Part shown: piece after piece, positions 1 through 7,211 of the stretch
Position numbering within the stretch: the stretch's first letter is position 1
Layout of the letters: each line of letters opens with the position of its first letter
NCBI GenBank assembly: GCA_011321895.1
Contig: DROK01000201.1
Location: 1-8,454 of the forward strand
Direction of reading: 5' to 3'
Source of the DNA: Thermodesulfatator atlanticus
GTDB taxonomy: Bacteria > Desulfobacterota > Thermodesulfobacteria > Thermodesulfobacteriales > Thermodesulfatatoraceae
DNA: 8,454 bases
Notes under the pieces: generated by a model
What the model was told of the DNA's origin: nothing
What the model saw: the letters and a program-made list of their open reading frames with translations, nothing else
Databases searched by the model: none
Made by a program: the position numbers and the translations under genes

Positions 1-252
1 CTCGGCAAAGCGGCCAAGCTCCGTGTGGGGGATAAGACCAGGGGGAGGGGCCAGAAAATCTCTTTGTTTAAAGACCTTCTCTCCGCACAGGGCCTCAAAG
101 GTGAGCGGGGTGATGAAGGCCTCCGCCCCGGAGGTCAAAATCACCCGCAAAACCGCTCCCTTTTTCTGTAACAGACGAAGAAGATTGGGGGCCTTGTAAG
201 CGGCAATCCCCCCGCAGACCCCCAGCAGGATCCTCTTACCGGTAAGTATCAT
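1..252 (-). CDS. coaBC: CoaBC, N-terminal part (phosphopantothenoylcysteine decarboxylase / phosphopantothenate-cysteine ligase), cut by window edge
   Basis: Only the first 84 codons are present; the gene continues beyond base 1. The visible part is the start of the CoaC flavoprotein domain, which decarboxylates phosphopantothenoylcysteine to phosphopantetheine using FMN in cytosolic coenzyme A synthesis. Seen: the family's opening block GKRILLGVCGGIAAYK (residues 5-20), then RVILTSGAEAFITPLTFEAL (36-55), then HTELGRFAE (76-84). The His at residue 76 matches the catalytic His of E. coli Dfp (IELGKWAD block). Whether the CoaB ligase half is fused cannot be seen; coaBC is the usual bacterial arrangement. 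The ATG at 252-250 is chosen because it gives the normal N-terminus. It lies inside the 3' end of the upstream lipoprotein gene (17-base overlap) with no clear Shine-Dalgarno, so translation is probably coupled. Confidence 0.93.
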   Translation of the reverse strand, partial: MILTGKRILLGVCGGIAAYKAPNLLRLLQKKGAVLRVILTSGAEAFITPLTFEALCGEKVFKQRDFLAPPPGLIPHTELGRFAE

Positions 253-673
253 CAGAGAGGGTTTCGCTCGCCCAGATTTGCACCTCGGTACTGAAAGAAG
301 AGCCTGTGATGTAGATCATGCAAAACCCGTTGGGGCGTTTGAAGGCCAGCAATATATTGCGGTAATAGATGCTGCCCACCAGGTCCCAGCCCCGGGCCCT
401 TAACTGGTTCTTGAAAAACTCTTCAAGAGAAGAGGCCTTTACCCGGCCTTTGGCCACCAGGACCCCGCCCACGTAGTTTTTCGTGCGCACGAGCATGGAT
501 TTATTCTGGTCAAGGCTTAAGTCTTTGGGGATGACGATATCCGGAAATTCAGTCCCCGTATAAAAGGGTTTGGGGGGAGCAGACTCTGGGGCCGGTTTTT
601 TGGCGGTGGTAGTGGAACAACTCCAGAGGAAGAACAGGACCAGAACCAACCAGGGCCAACGGTATTTCCTCAT
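236..673 (-). CDS. Small predicted lipoprotein of unknown function (145 aa)
   Basis: I do not recognise a named family. The N-terminus is a classical lipoprotein signal: MRKYR basic start, hydrophobic WPWLVLVLFFLW core, and lipobox LWSC with the lipidated Cys at residue 19. Ser at +2 of the mature protein gives no inner-membrane retention signal, so sorting to the outer membrane is the simplest inference. A short Thr/Lys/Pro/Ala-rich linker (residues 21-36) precedes a compact soluble domain of about 105 residues with beta-rich segments (YVGGVLVAKGRV, FCMIYITGSSFSTEVQIW) and a helix (SLEEFFKNQLRARGW). The start is supported by GGAGGG four bases upstream of the ATG. It sits 16 bases after the UvrA paralog and overlaps coaBC by 17 bases, so it is co-transcribed with both; neither neighbour is an envelope gene. 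Confidence 0.85.
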   Translation of the reverse strand: MRKYRWPWLVLVLFFLWSCSTTTAKKPAPESAPPKPFYTGTEFPDIVIPKDLSLDQNKSMLVRTKNYVGGVLVAKGRVKASSLEEFFKNQLRARGWDLVGSIYYRNILLAFKRPNGFCMIYITGSSFSTEVQIWASETLSDDTYR

Positions 674-678
674 GACAC

Positions 679-684
679 CCTCCG
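679..684 (-). promoter_or_regulatory. Shine-Dalgarno site of the lipoprotein gene
   Basis: GGAGGG on the minus strand lies four bases before the ATG at 673-671, within the 16-base gap after the UvrA paralog. It is one of the few strong ribosome binding sites in the minus-strand genes and fixes the lipoprotein start. Confidence 0.7.
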
Positions 685-689
685 TTGCG

Positions 690-3020
690 TTATTCTAATT
701 TTACCAGTGAAACGTAACGTCTATAAAAATCTGCCAGCACTCGCTGGCTTTCAAGCCAGTCTTTTGGTTTACCCTGCCACACTATGGCCCCCTCTTCAAG
801 CTCCCAGAGTTCATCAGCCAGGAGCACCAAAGCGGGGTGATTTTCCGCCACCACCAGGCCAAAACCTCTTGCTAACAGGCGGTCAAAAAGGGCCAGGAGC
901 TTGGCGATATCTTGAAAATGCAGCCCCAAAGTGGGCACGTCAAAGAGGAGGACCTTTTTGTCTTTAGGTGCGGCAAGCAGAAACCGGGCCAGGGTAAGCC
1001 TCTGCCTTTCTCCCCCGGAAAGGGTGGTCAGTTCCTGCCCCAGCTTCAGGTAGCCCAGCCCTACTTCCTCCAGGAGACGCAAACGCGTACTCAGGGCCTG
1101 GTGGGCGGTAAAAAAACGCAGGGCTTCGGCCACCGAAAGTGAAAGGAGTTCGGCTACGTGATACCCCCGGTACCGTACCCTTAAGACTTCGCGCCTGAAA
1201 CCCGTCCCCAGACATTCCTCACAGGTAACCTCCATGGGGGGCAGGGATTTGAGCCCAATGACGTGTCTTTTTCGGCCCTTACACACAGGACAGCGCCCCT
1301 CCTTGGTAAAGGGGCTGAAGGCGGCCGGGCCCAAACCCTGAGCCCGGGCTTCCGGGGTGGCGGCCAGAAGTTCGCGCAGGAAGCGGAAGGCGCCAATATA
1401 ACTCACCACCAAACTTTCGCGTCCTCCGAAAAGGGCCGGCTCCACCAGGATGGCCGCGGCATCCTCAGCCAGTTGACGCAAGAGACGGCTTTTCCCCGCC
1501 CCGGAAACCCCGCACAGGACCAGAAGGGCCTGGGAGGGCAACTCGATTCCGGAGACAGAAATTCTCCCTTGGGAAAGGCGCCTTCTCCTGCTCAACCGCT
1601 CTTTTCCCGACAGATAGGCCCCGGAGGGCAGGTCTGCTCTGGCAGCCAGCTCTTCAGGGGCCCCCAGGAATAAGACCTCTCCACCCGCCTCACCGGCCCC
1701 GGGCCCAAGTTCCAGCACCACGTCAGAGGCCATGATAAATAAGGGGTCGTGTTCTACGATCAGGACCGTGTTCCCCTGAGAAACAAGCCTGCGCAGCAAA
1801 AAAAGGACCCTTTCCTTTTCCTTGGGGGTTAGCCCCAGCCCTGGCTCATCGAAGATATAAAGGCAGCCGGAGAGCCTTTCACCAAAAAAGGAGGCCAATC
1901 TCAGCCGCTGCAATTCGCCTAAAGAGAGTAAAGGGGCCGGATGGTAGAGGCTGAGTCTGCCCAGGCCAAGTTCTATCAGGGGCTTTAAACGGCTGTTAAG
2001 CTCGGAAAAGAGCCCTGCAAATATCTGTCTTTTAAGGCCTTTAAAAGACAAACGCTCAAGCCTTTCAAGTATTTCAAAAAGGGGCCGGCGCGCCAGGTCA
2101 GGGAGGGCTTCCCCTCCCAAAAAGACGTTTTGCCCCAGGGGAGAAAGCCGCTGCCCGCGACAGGCCGGACAGACTTTTCCCTCCTTCTGCCCCAGGCCTT
2201 TACAGGCGGGACAGGCCCCGAGGGGGTGGTTAAAAGAAAGGTGTTCCGGTCTGAGCTCTTCCAGTTCAAAACCACAGTGTGGACAACGCCGCCCCAGGGA
2301 AAAGGAAAGGGTTTCCTTGGAGGCCAGGAGATAGATTCGGACCACCCCTCCGCTGAGAGAGGCGGCGGTACGCAGGGATTCTTTCAGACGGAAAAAATCC
2401 TTTTTCTTGAGCACCAAGCGGTCAACTATTATCGCCGCCGAAGAAATCGCCTCCGGCAGTTCTTCCTCGGTCAGGTCAACCACCCGGTGGTCCACGAAAA
2501 AACGCTGGTACCCCTGAGAGACCAGAAAAGAAAAGGCTTCCTTTCCTGGTTGCCAAAGGGGGGCCAGCACGTAGGCCCGTTCTCCTTCCCCGGTTGCCAG
2601 GAGTTCTTCGGCGATCTCGGTAAGGGTAGAACTTTCAAAGAGGTTATCACAGGCGGTACATTTGCGCTGGCCAAGTTCCACGTACATCAGACGCAAAAAA
2701 TTAAGGGCCCCGCAAAGGGTCCCCACCGTGGCCCGGGGCGAGGGACGGGGAAGCTTCTGTTCAAGCCCCACCGCCGGTGCCAGCCCCTCGGCTTCCTTCA
2801 AAGGTGGCGGTGGAGGGAGGGTGGGAGACTCTTTTTCCGTCAGACTCAAGACCTTGAGATACCGTCGTCTGGCCTCCTGGTAAAGGGTATCAAAGGCCAA
2901 ACTGGATTTTCCGGATCCAGAAGGTCCTGTTAAACAGATGAGTTTCCCCTTGGGCAGGGAAAGGGTAAGGTTTTTTAAGTTATGGGTGGTTACCCCCGTT
3001 AGCCTGAGCACGAAAGACAT
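690..3020 (-). CDS. UvrA-family ABC ATPase paralog (776 aa) lacking the insertion domain
   Basis: It is related to UvrA, the damage-sensing ATPase of nucleotide excision repair, but is about 160 residues shorter than usual (near 940). Domains in order: NBD1 Walker [10 protein letters not shown] (32-40); the UvrA block [15 protein letters not shown] (87-101); a region resembling the UvrB-binding domain (about 121-246, with YVLAPLW and VSQGY); a zinc module C246/C249/C270/C273; C284PAC287RGQRL; signature LSLGE (365-369); Walker B FDEP (D391, E392); H-loop EHD. NBD2 follows: Walker A GVSGAGKS (504-511), zinc cysteines C577/C580/C600/C603, signature LSGGERQR (667-674), Walker B FDVP (V695 where Glu is expected), and ENHP in place of EHN. 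The insertion domain is absent. ATG 3020 is preferred because it matches the UvrA N-terminus; a GTG at 3047 is possible but has no Shine-Dalgarno. It is probably not the cell's main UvrA. Its role (repair, drug resistance or another DNA task) is unknown. Confidence 0.88.
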   Translation of the reverse strand: MSFVLRLTGVTTHNLKNLTLSLPKGKLICLTGPSGSGKSSLAFDTLYQEARRRYLKVLSLTEKESPTLPPPPPLKEAEGLAPAVGLEQKLPRPSPRATVGTLCGALNFLRLMYVELGQRKCTACDNLFESSTLTEIAEELLATGEGERAYVLAPLWQPGKEAFSFLVSQGYQRFFVDHRVVDLTEEELPEAISSAAIIVDRLVLKKKDFFRLKESLRTAASLSGGVVRIYLLASKETLSFSLGRRCPHCGFELEELRPEHLSFNHPLGACPACKGLGQKEGKVCPACRGQRLSPLGQNVFLGGEALPDLARRPLFEILERLERLSFKGLKRQIFAGLFSELNSRLKPLIELGLGRLSLYHPAPLLSLGELQRLRLASFFGERLSGCLYIFDEPGLGLTPKEKERVLFLLRRLVSQGNTVLIVEHDPLFIMASDVVLELGPGAGEAGGEVLFLGAPEELAARADLPSGAYLSGKERLSRRRRLSQGRISVSGIELPSQALLVLCGVSGAGKSRLLRQLAEDAAAILVEPALFGGRESLVVSYIGAFRFLRELLAATPEARAQGLGPAAFSPFTKEGRCPVCKGRKRHVIGLKSLPPMEVTCEECLGTGFRREVLRVRYRGYHVAELLSLSVAEALRFFTAHQALSTRLRLLEEVGLGYLKLGQELTTLSGGERQRLTLARFLLAAPKDKKVLLFDVPTLGLHFQDIAKLLALFDRLLARGFGLVVAENHPALVLLADELWELEEGAIVWQGKPKDWLESQRVLADFYRRYVSLVKLE
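2026..2050. repeat. Perfect 10-bp inverted repeat with 5-base loop, inside the UvrA paralog
   Basis: TGTCTTTTAA (2026-2035) and TTAAAAGACA (2041-2050) are exact reverse complements around GGCCT. The bases lie in coding sequence for the stretch around LSFKGLKRQ. No T-tract follows on either strand, so it is not an intrinsic terminator. It may be chance or a small mRNA hairpin. Confidence 0.5.
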
Positions 3021-3047
3021 TTTAACAAACTCTGGTACAGGCAACAC

Positions 3048-3076
3048 TTGAGAAAAAGGACAATAACCACTAAGCT
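3048..3076 (+). promoter_or_regulatory. Possible sigma-70-type promoter of glyQS
   Basis: TTGAGA (3048-3053) is one mismatch from the -35 consensus. After a 17-base spacer comes TAAGCT (3071-3076), a weak -10 with only T1, A2 and T6 matching. Transcription would begin near 3083, about 20 bases before the glyQ ATG. The 82-base divergent gap must contain glyQS and UvrA-paralog promoters, but I see no convincing one for the minus strand and no T-box-like leader (there is no room for one). Confidence 0.3.
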
Positions 3077-3092
3077 TGGGCCAGCCCTTAAA

Positions 3093-3098
3093 GGAGGG
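3093..3098 (+). promoter_or_regulatory. Shine-Dalgarno site deciding the glyQ start
   Basis: GGAGGG (3093-3098), within AAGGAGGG, ends four bases before the ATG at 3103. It selects this ATG over the upstream in-frame TTG at 3076, which would add nine residues not found in GlyQ proteins. Confidence 0.75.
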
Positions 3099-3102
3099 AA
3101 AG

Positions 3103-3942
3103 ATGTATTTTCAGGAGGTAATCGCCACCCTTAACCGCTTCTGGGCGGAAAAAGGTTGTCTCATCCTGCAACCCTACGATATGGAAGTAGGGGCCGGGAC
3201 TTTTCACCCGGCCACCTTTTTGCGGGCCCTGGGGCCAGAACCCTGGGCCGCGGCTTACGTCCAGCCCTGCCGCCGACCCACTGACGGCCGCTACGGCGAA
3301 AATCCCAACCGCCTGCAACACTACTACCAGTATCAGGTAGTGATCAAACCCTCTCCAGACGACATCCAGGACCTCTATCTACAGAGCCTTGAGGCCTTCG
3401 GTCTCAATTTGGCCGACCACGACGTGCGCTTCGTGGAAGACGACTGGGAGTCTCCCACCCTGGGGGCCTGGGGGCTCGGCTGGGAGGTCTGGCTTGATGG
3501 CATGGAAATAACCCAGTTCACTTATTTTCAGCAAGTGGGGGGATTTGACTGCGATCCGGTAATGGTCGAAATCACCTACGGACTGGAAAGGCTCGCCATG
3601 TATCTCCAGGGCGTGGACAACGTCTTTGAACTGGCCTGGAATGGTGACCTCCGCTACGGGGACATCCACCACCGGGGCGAGGTGGAATACTCTATCTATA
3701 ACTTCGAAGAGGCCAACGTGGAAATGCTACGGGAGCTCTTTGACGCATGGGAAAAGGAAGGCCTAAGGCTGCTGGAGCTGGGGCTGGCGCTGCCGGGTTA
3801 TGATTGTTGCATCAAATGTTCTCACCTCTTCAACTTGCTTGACGCCCGCAAGGCCCTTTCTGTGGCGGAAAGGACGGCTTACATCGCCCGGGTACGCAAC
3901 CTGGCCAAGCGAGCCGCCCAGGCGTGGCTCAAAATTTCTTAA
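3103..3942 (+). CDS. glyQ: Glycyl-tRNA synthetase alpha subunit (279 aa)
   Basis: GlyQ is the catalytic subunit of the alpha2beta2 class II glycyl-tRNA synthetase, which charges tRNA-Gly in the cytosol. The whole length follows the family: [20 protein letters not shown] (13-32), the motif 2 region [20 protein letters not shown] (49-68), [20 protein letters not shown] (109-128), [11 protein letters not shown] (137-147), motif 3 TYGLERLAM (158-166) and the C-terminal [20 protein letters not shown] (239-258). The length is slightly shorter than the E. coli protein because the extreme N- and C-termini are trimmed. The ATG at 3103 is chosen for its strong Shine-Dalgarno and family-like N-terminus. 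glyS follows after 13 bases, so the two are translated from one message. Confidence 0.98.
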   Translation: MYFQEVIATLNRFWAEKGCLILQPYDMEVGAGTFHPATFLRALGPEPWAAAYVQPCRRPTDGRYGENPNRLQHYYQYQVVIKPSPDDIQDLYLQSLEAFGLNLADHDVRFVEDDWESPTLGAWGLGWEVWLDGMEITQFTYFQQVGGFDCDPVMVEITYGLERLAMYLQGVDNVFELAWNGDLRYGDIHHRGEVEYSIYNFEEANVEMLRELFDAWEKEGLRLLELGLALPGYDCCIKCSHLFNLLDARKALSVAERTAYIARVRNLAKRAAQAWLKIS

Positions 3943-3955
3943 AAGAGGGTAGACC

Positions 3956-6034
3956 ATGGCCAAAGACCTCTTGCTGGAAATCGGCACCGAAGAGATTCCG
4001 GCCCGGTTCATAGAACCGGCCCTGGAAAACCTAAAATCTTTAGCTCAAGAGGGCTTAAAACGCCTGGAACTGGACTTTGCCGCGGTAAAGACCCTGGGGA
4101 CCCCTCGTCGGCTCACCCTTTACGTCGCGGAACTGGCGGAAAGGCAGCCTGACCGCACCGAAGAAATCCTGGGCCCCCCGAAGAAGGCCGCCTTTGACGC
4201 GGAGGGAAACCCCACCCCAGCGGCCTTTGGTTTTGCCAAAAAATTCGGGGCCAAAATAGAAGACCTCAAGCTCAAAGAAACGGAAAAAGGCCTTTATCTC
4301 TGTCTGGTCAAGAAAATCCCGGGCCGTGCCACCGTGGAAATCCTGCCGGAATTCTTAAAAGAACTCATCTTAAAAATCCCCTTCCCGAAGACCATGCGCT
4401 GGGGCACCCACAAGGTCCGTTTCGCCCGCCCGATCCGCTGGTTACTGGCCCTTTACGGTCGTCAGGTAATTCCTCTGGAGCTGGCAGGGGTAAAGGCCGG
4501 CAAGGTAACCTTCGGCCACCGCTTCATGGCCCCGGGCCCCATAGAGGTGGAAGACTTTGTCTCCTACGTCCGTCGCCTGAGGGAGGCCTTTGTCATCGTC
4601 GAACCGGAAGAGCGTCTGGCCCGTACCAAAGACGAGATCACCGACGCCGCCTTGGAGGCCGGGGGAAAGGTGCTGGAGGATCCGGAACTGCTCAAGGAAA
4701 ACGCCCATCTCGTGGAATTCCCTTACGCCACCTTGGGCCGGTTTGAAGAAAAATTTCTCGCCCTCCCAAGGCCGGTATTAATAACGGCCATGAAGGAACA
4801 CCAGCGCTACTTTTCCGTAGTAGACGAAAGAGGCGAGCTTCTGCCCAAATTCATCGCGGTAAACAATACCAGACCCAAAGACCCCTCTTTTCTGATTAAA
4901 GGGCACGAGCGGGTACTCAGGGCCCGGCTCGAAGACGCCAGCTTCTATTTTGAGCGTGACCGAAAGATCCCTCTCCCCCAACGGGTAAAGGAACTGGCCC
5001 AGGTTGGCTACCACGCTGAGCTGGGCACCCTCTACGACAAAATTAAACGCATGGAGGCCCTGGCCGCCTGGCTGGCCCAAAGGCTGGCCCCGGAAAAACT
5101 GGAAATAGTCAAGCGGGCCGCTTATCTCTCCAAGGCAGACCTGGTGACCGAATTGGTCCAGGAATTTCCCAGCCTTCAGGGGATCATGGGGAGGGAATAC
5201 GCCCTTTTATCAGGGGAGCCGGAAGAAGTGGCCACGGCTATATACGAACACTACCTGCCCCTTTCTGCCGGCGGGCCGCTGCCCGAGACCGTCCCCGGGG
5301 CCATCGTAGCCCTGGCAGACAAGATGGACACCCTCTGCGCCTTTTTCGGTATCGGGGAGAAACCCACCGGGGCCGCTGACCCGTACGGTTTGAGGAGGGC
5401 CGCTTACGGGCTAATTGAGATCATCCTGGCACACCGGTTCTCCCTCTCCCTGAGCAGTTTTATCAACGAGGCCCTGAAGCTCTTAAAAGAATGGCTCAAA
5501 CGCGAACCCAAGGAGGTCCTCCTGGAAGTAAAGGCTTTTATCGCGCGCAGACTGGAAGGGGCCTTTGAGACCCGGGGTTTTCAGGACGACCTCATTCGGG
5601 CGATCATGGCCGTAGGCTTTGATGACCTGGTTGACACCCAAAGACGCCTTGAAGCCTTAAAGGCCATCCGCCAGAGCCCGGATTTCCGCGCACTGGCGGT
5701 AGGGTTTAAACGGGTGATGAACATGGTCAAAAAACTCAAGGAACCCCTTCCCTTCCAGGAAAAGCTCCTGATCGAGGAGGCGGAAAGGGAACTTTTCTTA
5801 AATTACCTGAAGGTGAGGGAGGAGGCCCTGCCTTATCTGGAGGCCGGGCAATACGAAGAGGCCTTAAGAGAATTCCTGAAGCTTAAGCCCTATATCGACC
5901 GCTTTTTCGACGAAGTGTTCGTAATGGTGGAGGACCAGGCCTTGAGAGAAAACCGCTTGGCCCTGTTACAGAAAATAGCCGAGCTCTTCCTTTCAGTGGC
6001 TGACCTCTCTTTCCTGCGCGAGGAGGTGGCTTAA
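3956..6034 (+). CDS. glyS: Glycyl-tRNA synthetase beta subunit (692 aa)
   Basis: GlyS is the tRNA-recognising partner of GlyQ. Full family length. Seen: the N-terminal LLLEIGTEEIPARF (5-18), TMRWGTHKVRFARPIRWLLA (146-165), ITAMKEHQRYFSV (276-288), FIAVNN (299-304), GHERVLRARLEDASFYFERD (316-335), the helical HD-like region from about 350 with LSKADLVTELVQEFPSLQGI (391-410), then EHYLP, ALADKMDTLCAFFGIG (452-467) and DPYGLRRAAYGLIEII (475-490). A C-terminal helical anticodon-binding domain of the DALR type occupies roughly 590-690. The start ATG has GAGGG six bases upstream (3945-3949). The last 42 bases overlap the 3' end of the convergent 152-residue gene, so no ordinary terminator fits between them. 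Confidence 0.98.
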   Translation: MAKDLLLEIGTEEIPARFIEPALENLKSLAQEGLKRLELDFAAVKTLGTPRRLTLYVAELAERQPDRTEEILGPPKKAAFDAEGNPTPAAFGFAKKFGAKIEDLKLKETEKGLYLCLVKKIPGRATVEILPEFLKELILKIPFPKTMRWGTHKVRFARPIRWLLALYGRQVIPLELAGVKAGKVTFGHRFMAPGPIEVEDFVSYVRRLREAFVIVEPEERLARTKDEITDAALEAGGKVLEDPELLKENAHLVEFPYATLGRFEEKFLALPRPVLITAMKEHQRYFSVVDERGELLPKFIAVNNTRPKDPSFLIKGHERVLRARLEDASFYFERDRKIPLPQRVKELAQVGYHAELGTLYDKIKRMEALAAWLAQRLAPEKLEIVKRAAYLSKADLVTELVQEFPSLQGIMGREYALLSGEPEEVATAIYEHYLPLSAGGPLPETVPGAIVALADKMDTLCAFFGIGEKPTGAADPYGLRRAAYGLIEIILAHRFSLSLSSFINEALKLLKEWLKREPKEVLLEVKAFIARRLEGAFETRGFQDDLIRAIMAVGFDDLVDTQRRLEALKAIRQSPDFRALAVGFKRVMNMVKKLKEPLPFQEKLLIEEAERELFLNYLKVREEALPYLEAGQYEEALREFLKLKPYIDRFFDEVFVMVEDQALRENRLALLQKIAELFLSVADLSFLREEVA

Positions 6035-6451
6035 GAGCCGGCTCAAGTATTTCTCAAGGTTAGAGTCCCTGGCCCGGGGAAACTCCAGCTCCTCCTGGGC
6101 GGAAAGCTCACGGCGTAAAAGTTCAAAATGGCTCCGATAATAGGTCAAAAAATAATCAAATTCTGCCTCAGTGGCTTCACGCCCAAGCATCTCCTCCAGG
6201 ACCCCTCGGGCCAGCCGGAGAAAAAGTTCCTTTTCTAATCCTTCCCGGTCTTCACCTTGCAGCTCCTGGGTGATGGCCCAGAGGAATACCTGGGAAAAAC
6301 TGATAAAGGCGTCCTGATATTTTTCAGGGGGAAGCTTGGAAGAAGTCTCTTCGTCCAGCTTGGCTACCAGTTCCTTGGCTTCAGCTAATATCTCTTGGAC
6401 CAATTCTTCGGGCGGCATTTCTGACACCTTACCCCGCAAGAACTTTCTCAT
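5993..6451 (-). CDS. Uncharacterised helical protein (152 aa)
   Basis: No family recognised. The protein is highly charged and appears almost wholly alpha-helical: PEELVQEILAEAKELVAKL (14-32), FISFSQVFLWAITQELQ (about 50-66), KELFLRLARGVLEEML (about 73-88) and a long amphipathic C-terminus ending LSRLLSHLLAQEREVSH. There is no signal peptide, membrane span, cysteine motif or obvious catalytic residue. It is last in the minus-strand operon, 31 bases after the sirtuin stop, and converges on glyS with a 42-base overlap. ATG 6451 is preferred since upstream codons in this frame lie within or against the sirtuin end; GAAAAG before it is only a weak Shine-Dalgarno. The even codon pattern and sensible composition favour a real gene. 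A regulatory or adaptor protein is possible but unsupported. Confidence 0.72.
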   Translation of the reverse strand: MRKFLRGKVSEMPPEELVQEILAEAKELVAKLDEETSSKLPPEKYQDAFISFSQVFLWAITQELQGEDREGLEKELFLRLARGVLEEMLGREATEAEFDYFLTYYRSHFELLRRELSAQEELEFPRARDSNLEKYLSRLLSHLLAQEREVSH

Positions 6452-6482
6452 GTCTTTTCTATAGCAAGAGCCCTCAAAGGTG

Positions 6483-7211
6483 TCAAAAATCCTTTGCATT
6501 TTTGAGCAATTCTTCCACAAAAAGCGGTACGATCTTTGAGGCCGGTCCGTAGCGGTGTTCATGGAAATATTCCGCTACCGCCGAGGGCTCAAGGTTAAGT
6601 TCAACACAATAGGCCCCGGAGCGGCGGGCGATTACCACAAACCCTGCCGCCGGATATACCGTACCCGAGGTCCCTATGGCCACGAAGAGATCAGCCTGTT
6701 TGAGGGCCATCTCTATCTCCGGCAGGTGAAAGGGAAGCTCGCCAAACCAGACCACGTGGGGCCTTAAGCCCCCCGGGCGGCCACATTTCGGGCACGGGGT
6801 TTTTACCGAAACGTCACCTTCTTCCCGGAAAACGTGGCCACACTCTTCGCAACGGACCTTGAGGAGTTCACCGTGCATGTGGAGGATATTTTTCGTCCCC
6901 GCCCTTTCGTGAAGGTCATCCACGTTTTGGGTGACCACCAGCACCTGACCGGGGTATTCTCGTTCCAGCCTGGCCAGCGCGTAGTGGGCCGGGTTGGGTT
7001 TTACCTTTAACAGGTCCCGGCGCCGCTGGTTATAAAAGGCGTGGACCATCTCCGGCTGGCGCCGAAACCCCTCCGGGGTGGCGACGTCTTCCAGGCGGTA
7101 CTTCTCCCAGAGCCCACCCGGGTCACGAAAGGTGGGGATCCCGGATTCCGCCGAAATACCCGCCCCGGTAAGGATTACGATCTTTTTGAAGACCCTATCC
7201 TTCGGCCTCAT
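6483..7211 (-). CDS. cobB: NAD-dependent protein deacylase, CobB/Sir2 sirtuin (242 aa)
   Basis: Sirtuins remove acyl groups from lysine using NAD+, giving O-acyl-ADP-ribose and nicotinamide. Seen: the NAD-binding [20 protein letters not shown] (16-35), [12 protein letters not shown] (94-105), [11 protein letters not shown] with catalytic His113, four zinc ligands C121/C124/C140/C143, [11 protein letters not shown] (150-160), [13 protein letters not shown] and ELNLEPS. Y60 and R63 in AFYNQRRR match the Tyr/Arg pair that in E. coli CobB and SIRT5 accepts succinyl/malonyl lysine, so desuccinylation as well as deacetylation is inferred. There is no N-terminal extension beyond nine residues. The ATG overlaps the stop of the upstream HAD gene as ATGA, with no clear Shine-Dalgarno, so translational coupling is likely. 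Acyl-CoA synthetase regulation is a classic CobB role, but no such gene is in view. Confidence 0.96.
   Translation of the reverse strand: MRPKDRVFKKIVILTGAGISAESGIPTFRDPGGLWEKYRLEDVATPEGFRRQPEMVHAFYNQRRRDLLKVKPNPAHYALARLEREYPGQVLVVTQNVDDLHERAGTKNILHMHGELLKVRCEECGHVFREEGDVSVKTPCPKCGRPGGLRPHVVWFGELPFHLPEIEMALKQADLFVAIGTSGTVYPAAGFVVIARRSGAYCVELNLEPSAVAEYFHEHRYGPASKIVPLFVEELLKNAKDF

Noticed and set aside
1263..1673. Plus-strand open frame of 136 codons within the UvrA paralog
   Set aside because: Antisense shadow; composition is not protein-like and there is no supporting start signal or family.
2130..2933. Long plus-strand open frame (267 codons) opposite the UvrA paralog
   Set aside because: It has no recognisable domain, is rich in Gly, Arg, Lys, Phe and Gln in a low-complexity way, and lies fully antisense to a gene with clear ATPase motifs; such shadow frames are common in GC-rich DNA.
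3021..3047. GTG start at 3047 adding nine residues to the UvrA paralog
   Set aside because: No Shine-Dalgarno precedes it, and the ATG at 3020 aligns with the usual UvrA N-terminus.
3021..3102. A glycine riboswitch or T-box leader before glyQ
   Set aside because: The whole divergent gap is only 82 bases, too short for either element, and no conserved core is visible.
4442..5080. Minus-strand open frames within glyS (88 and 100 codons)
   Set aside because: Both are antisense to strongly conserved GlyS motifs and show no family features.
6452..6562. Upstream extension of the 152-residue protein to an ATG at 6562
   Set aside because: It would add 37 residues mostly read from the sirtuin 3' end in another frame, with no Shine-Dalgarno and a composition unlike the rest of the protein.
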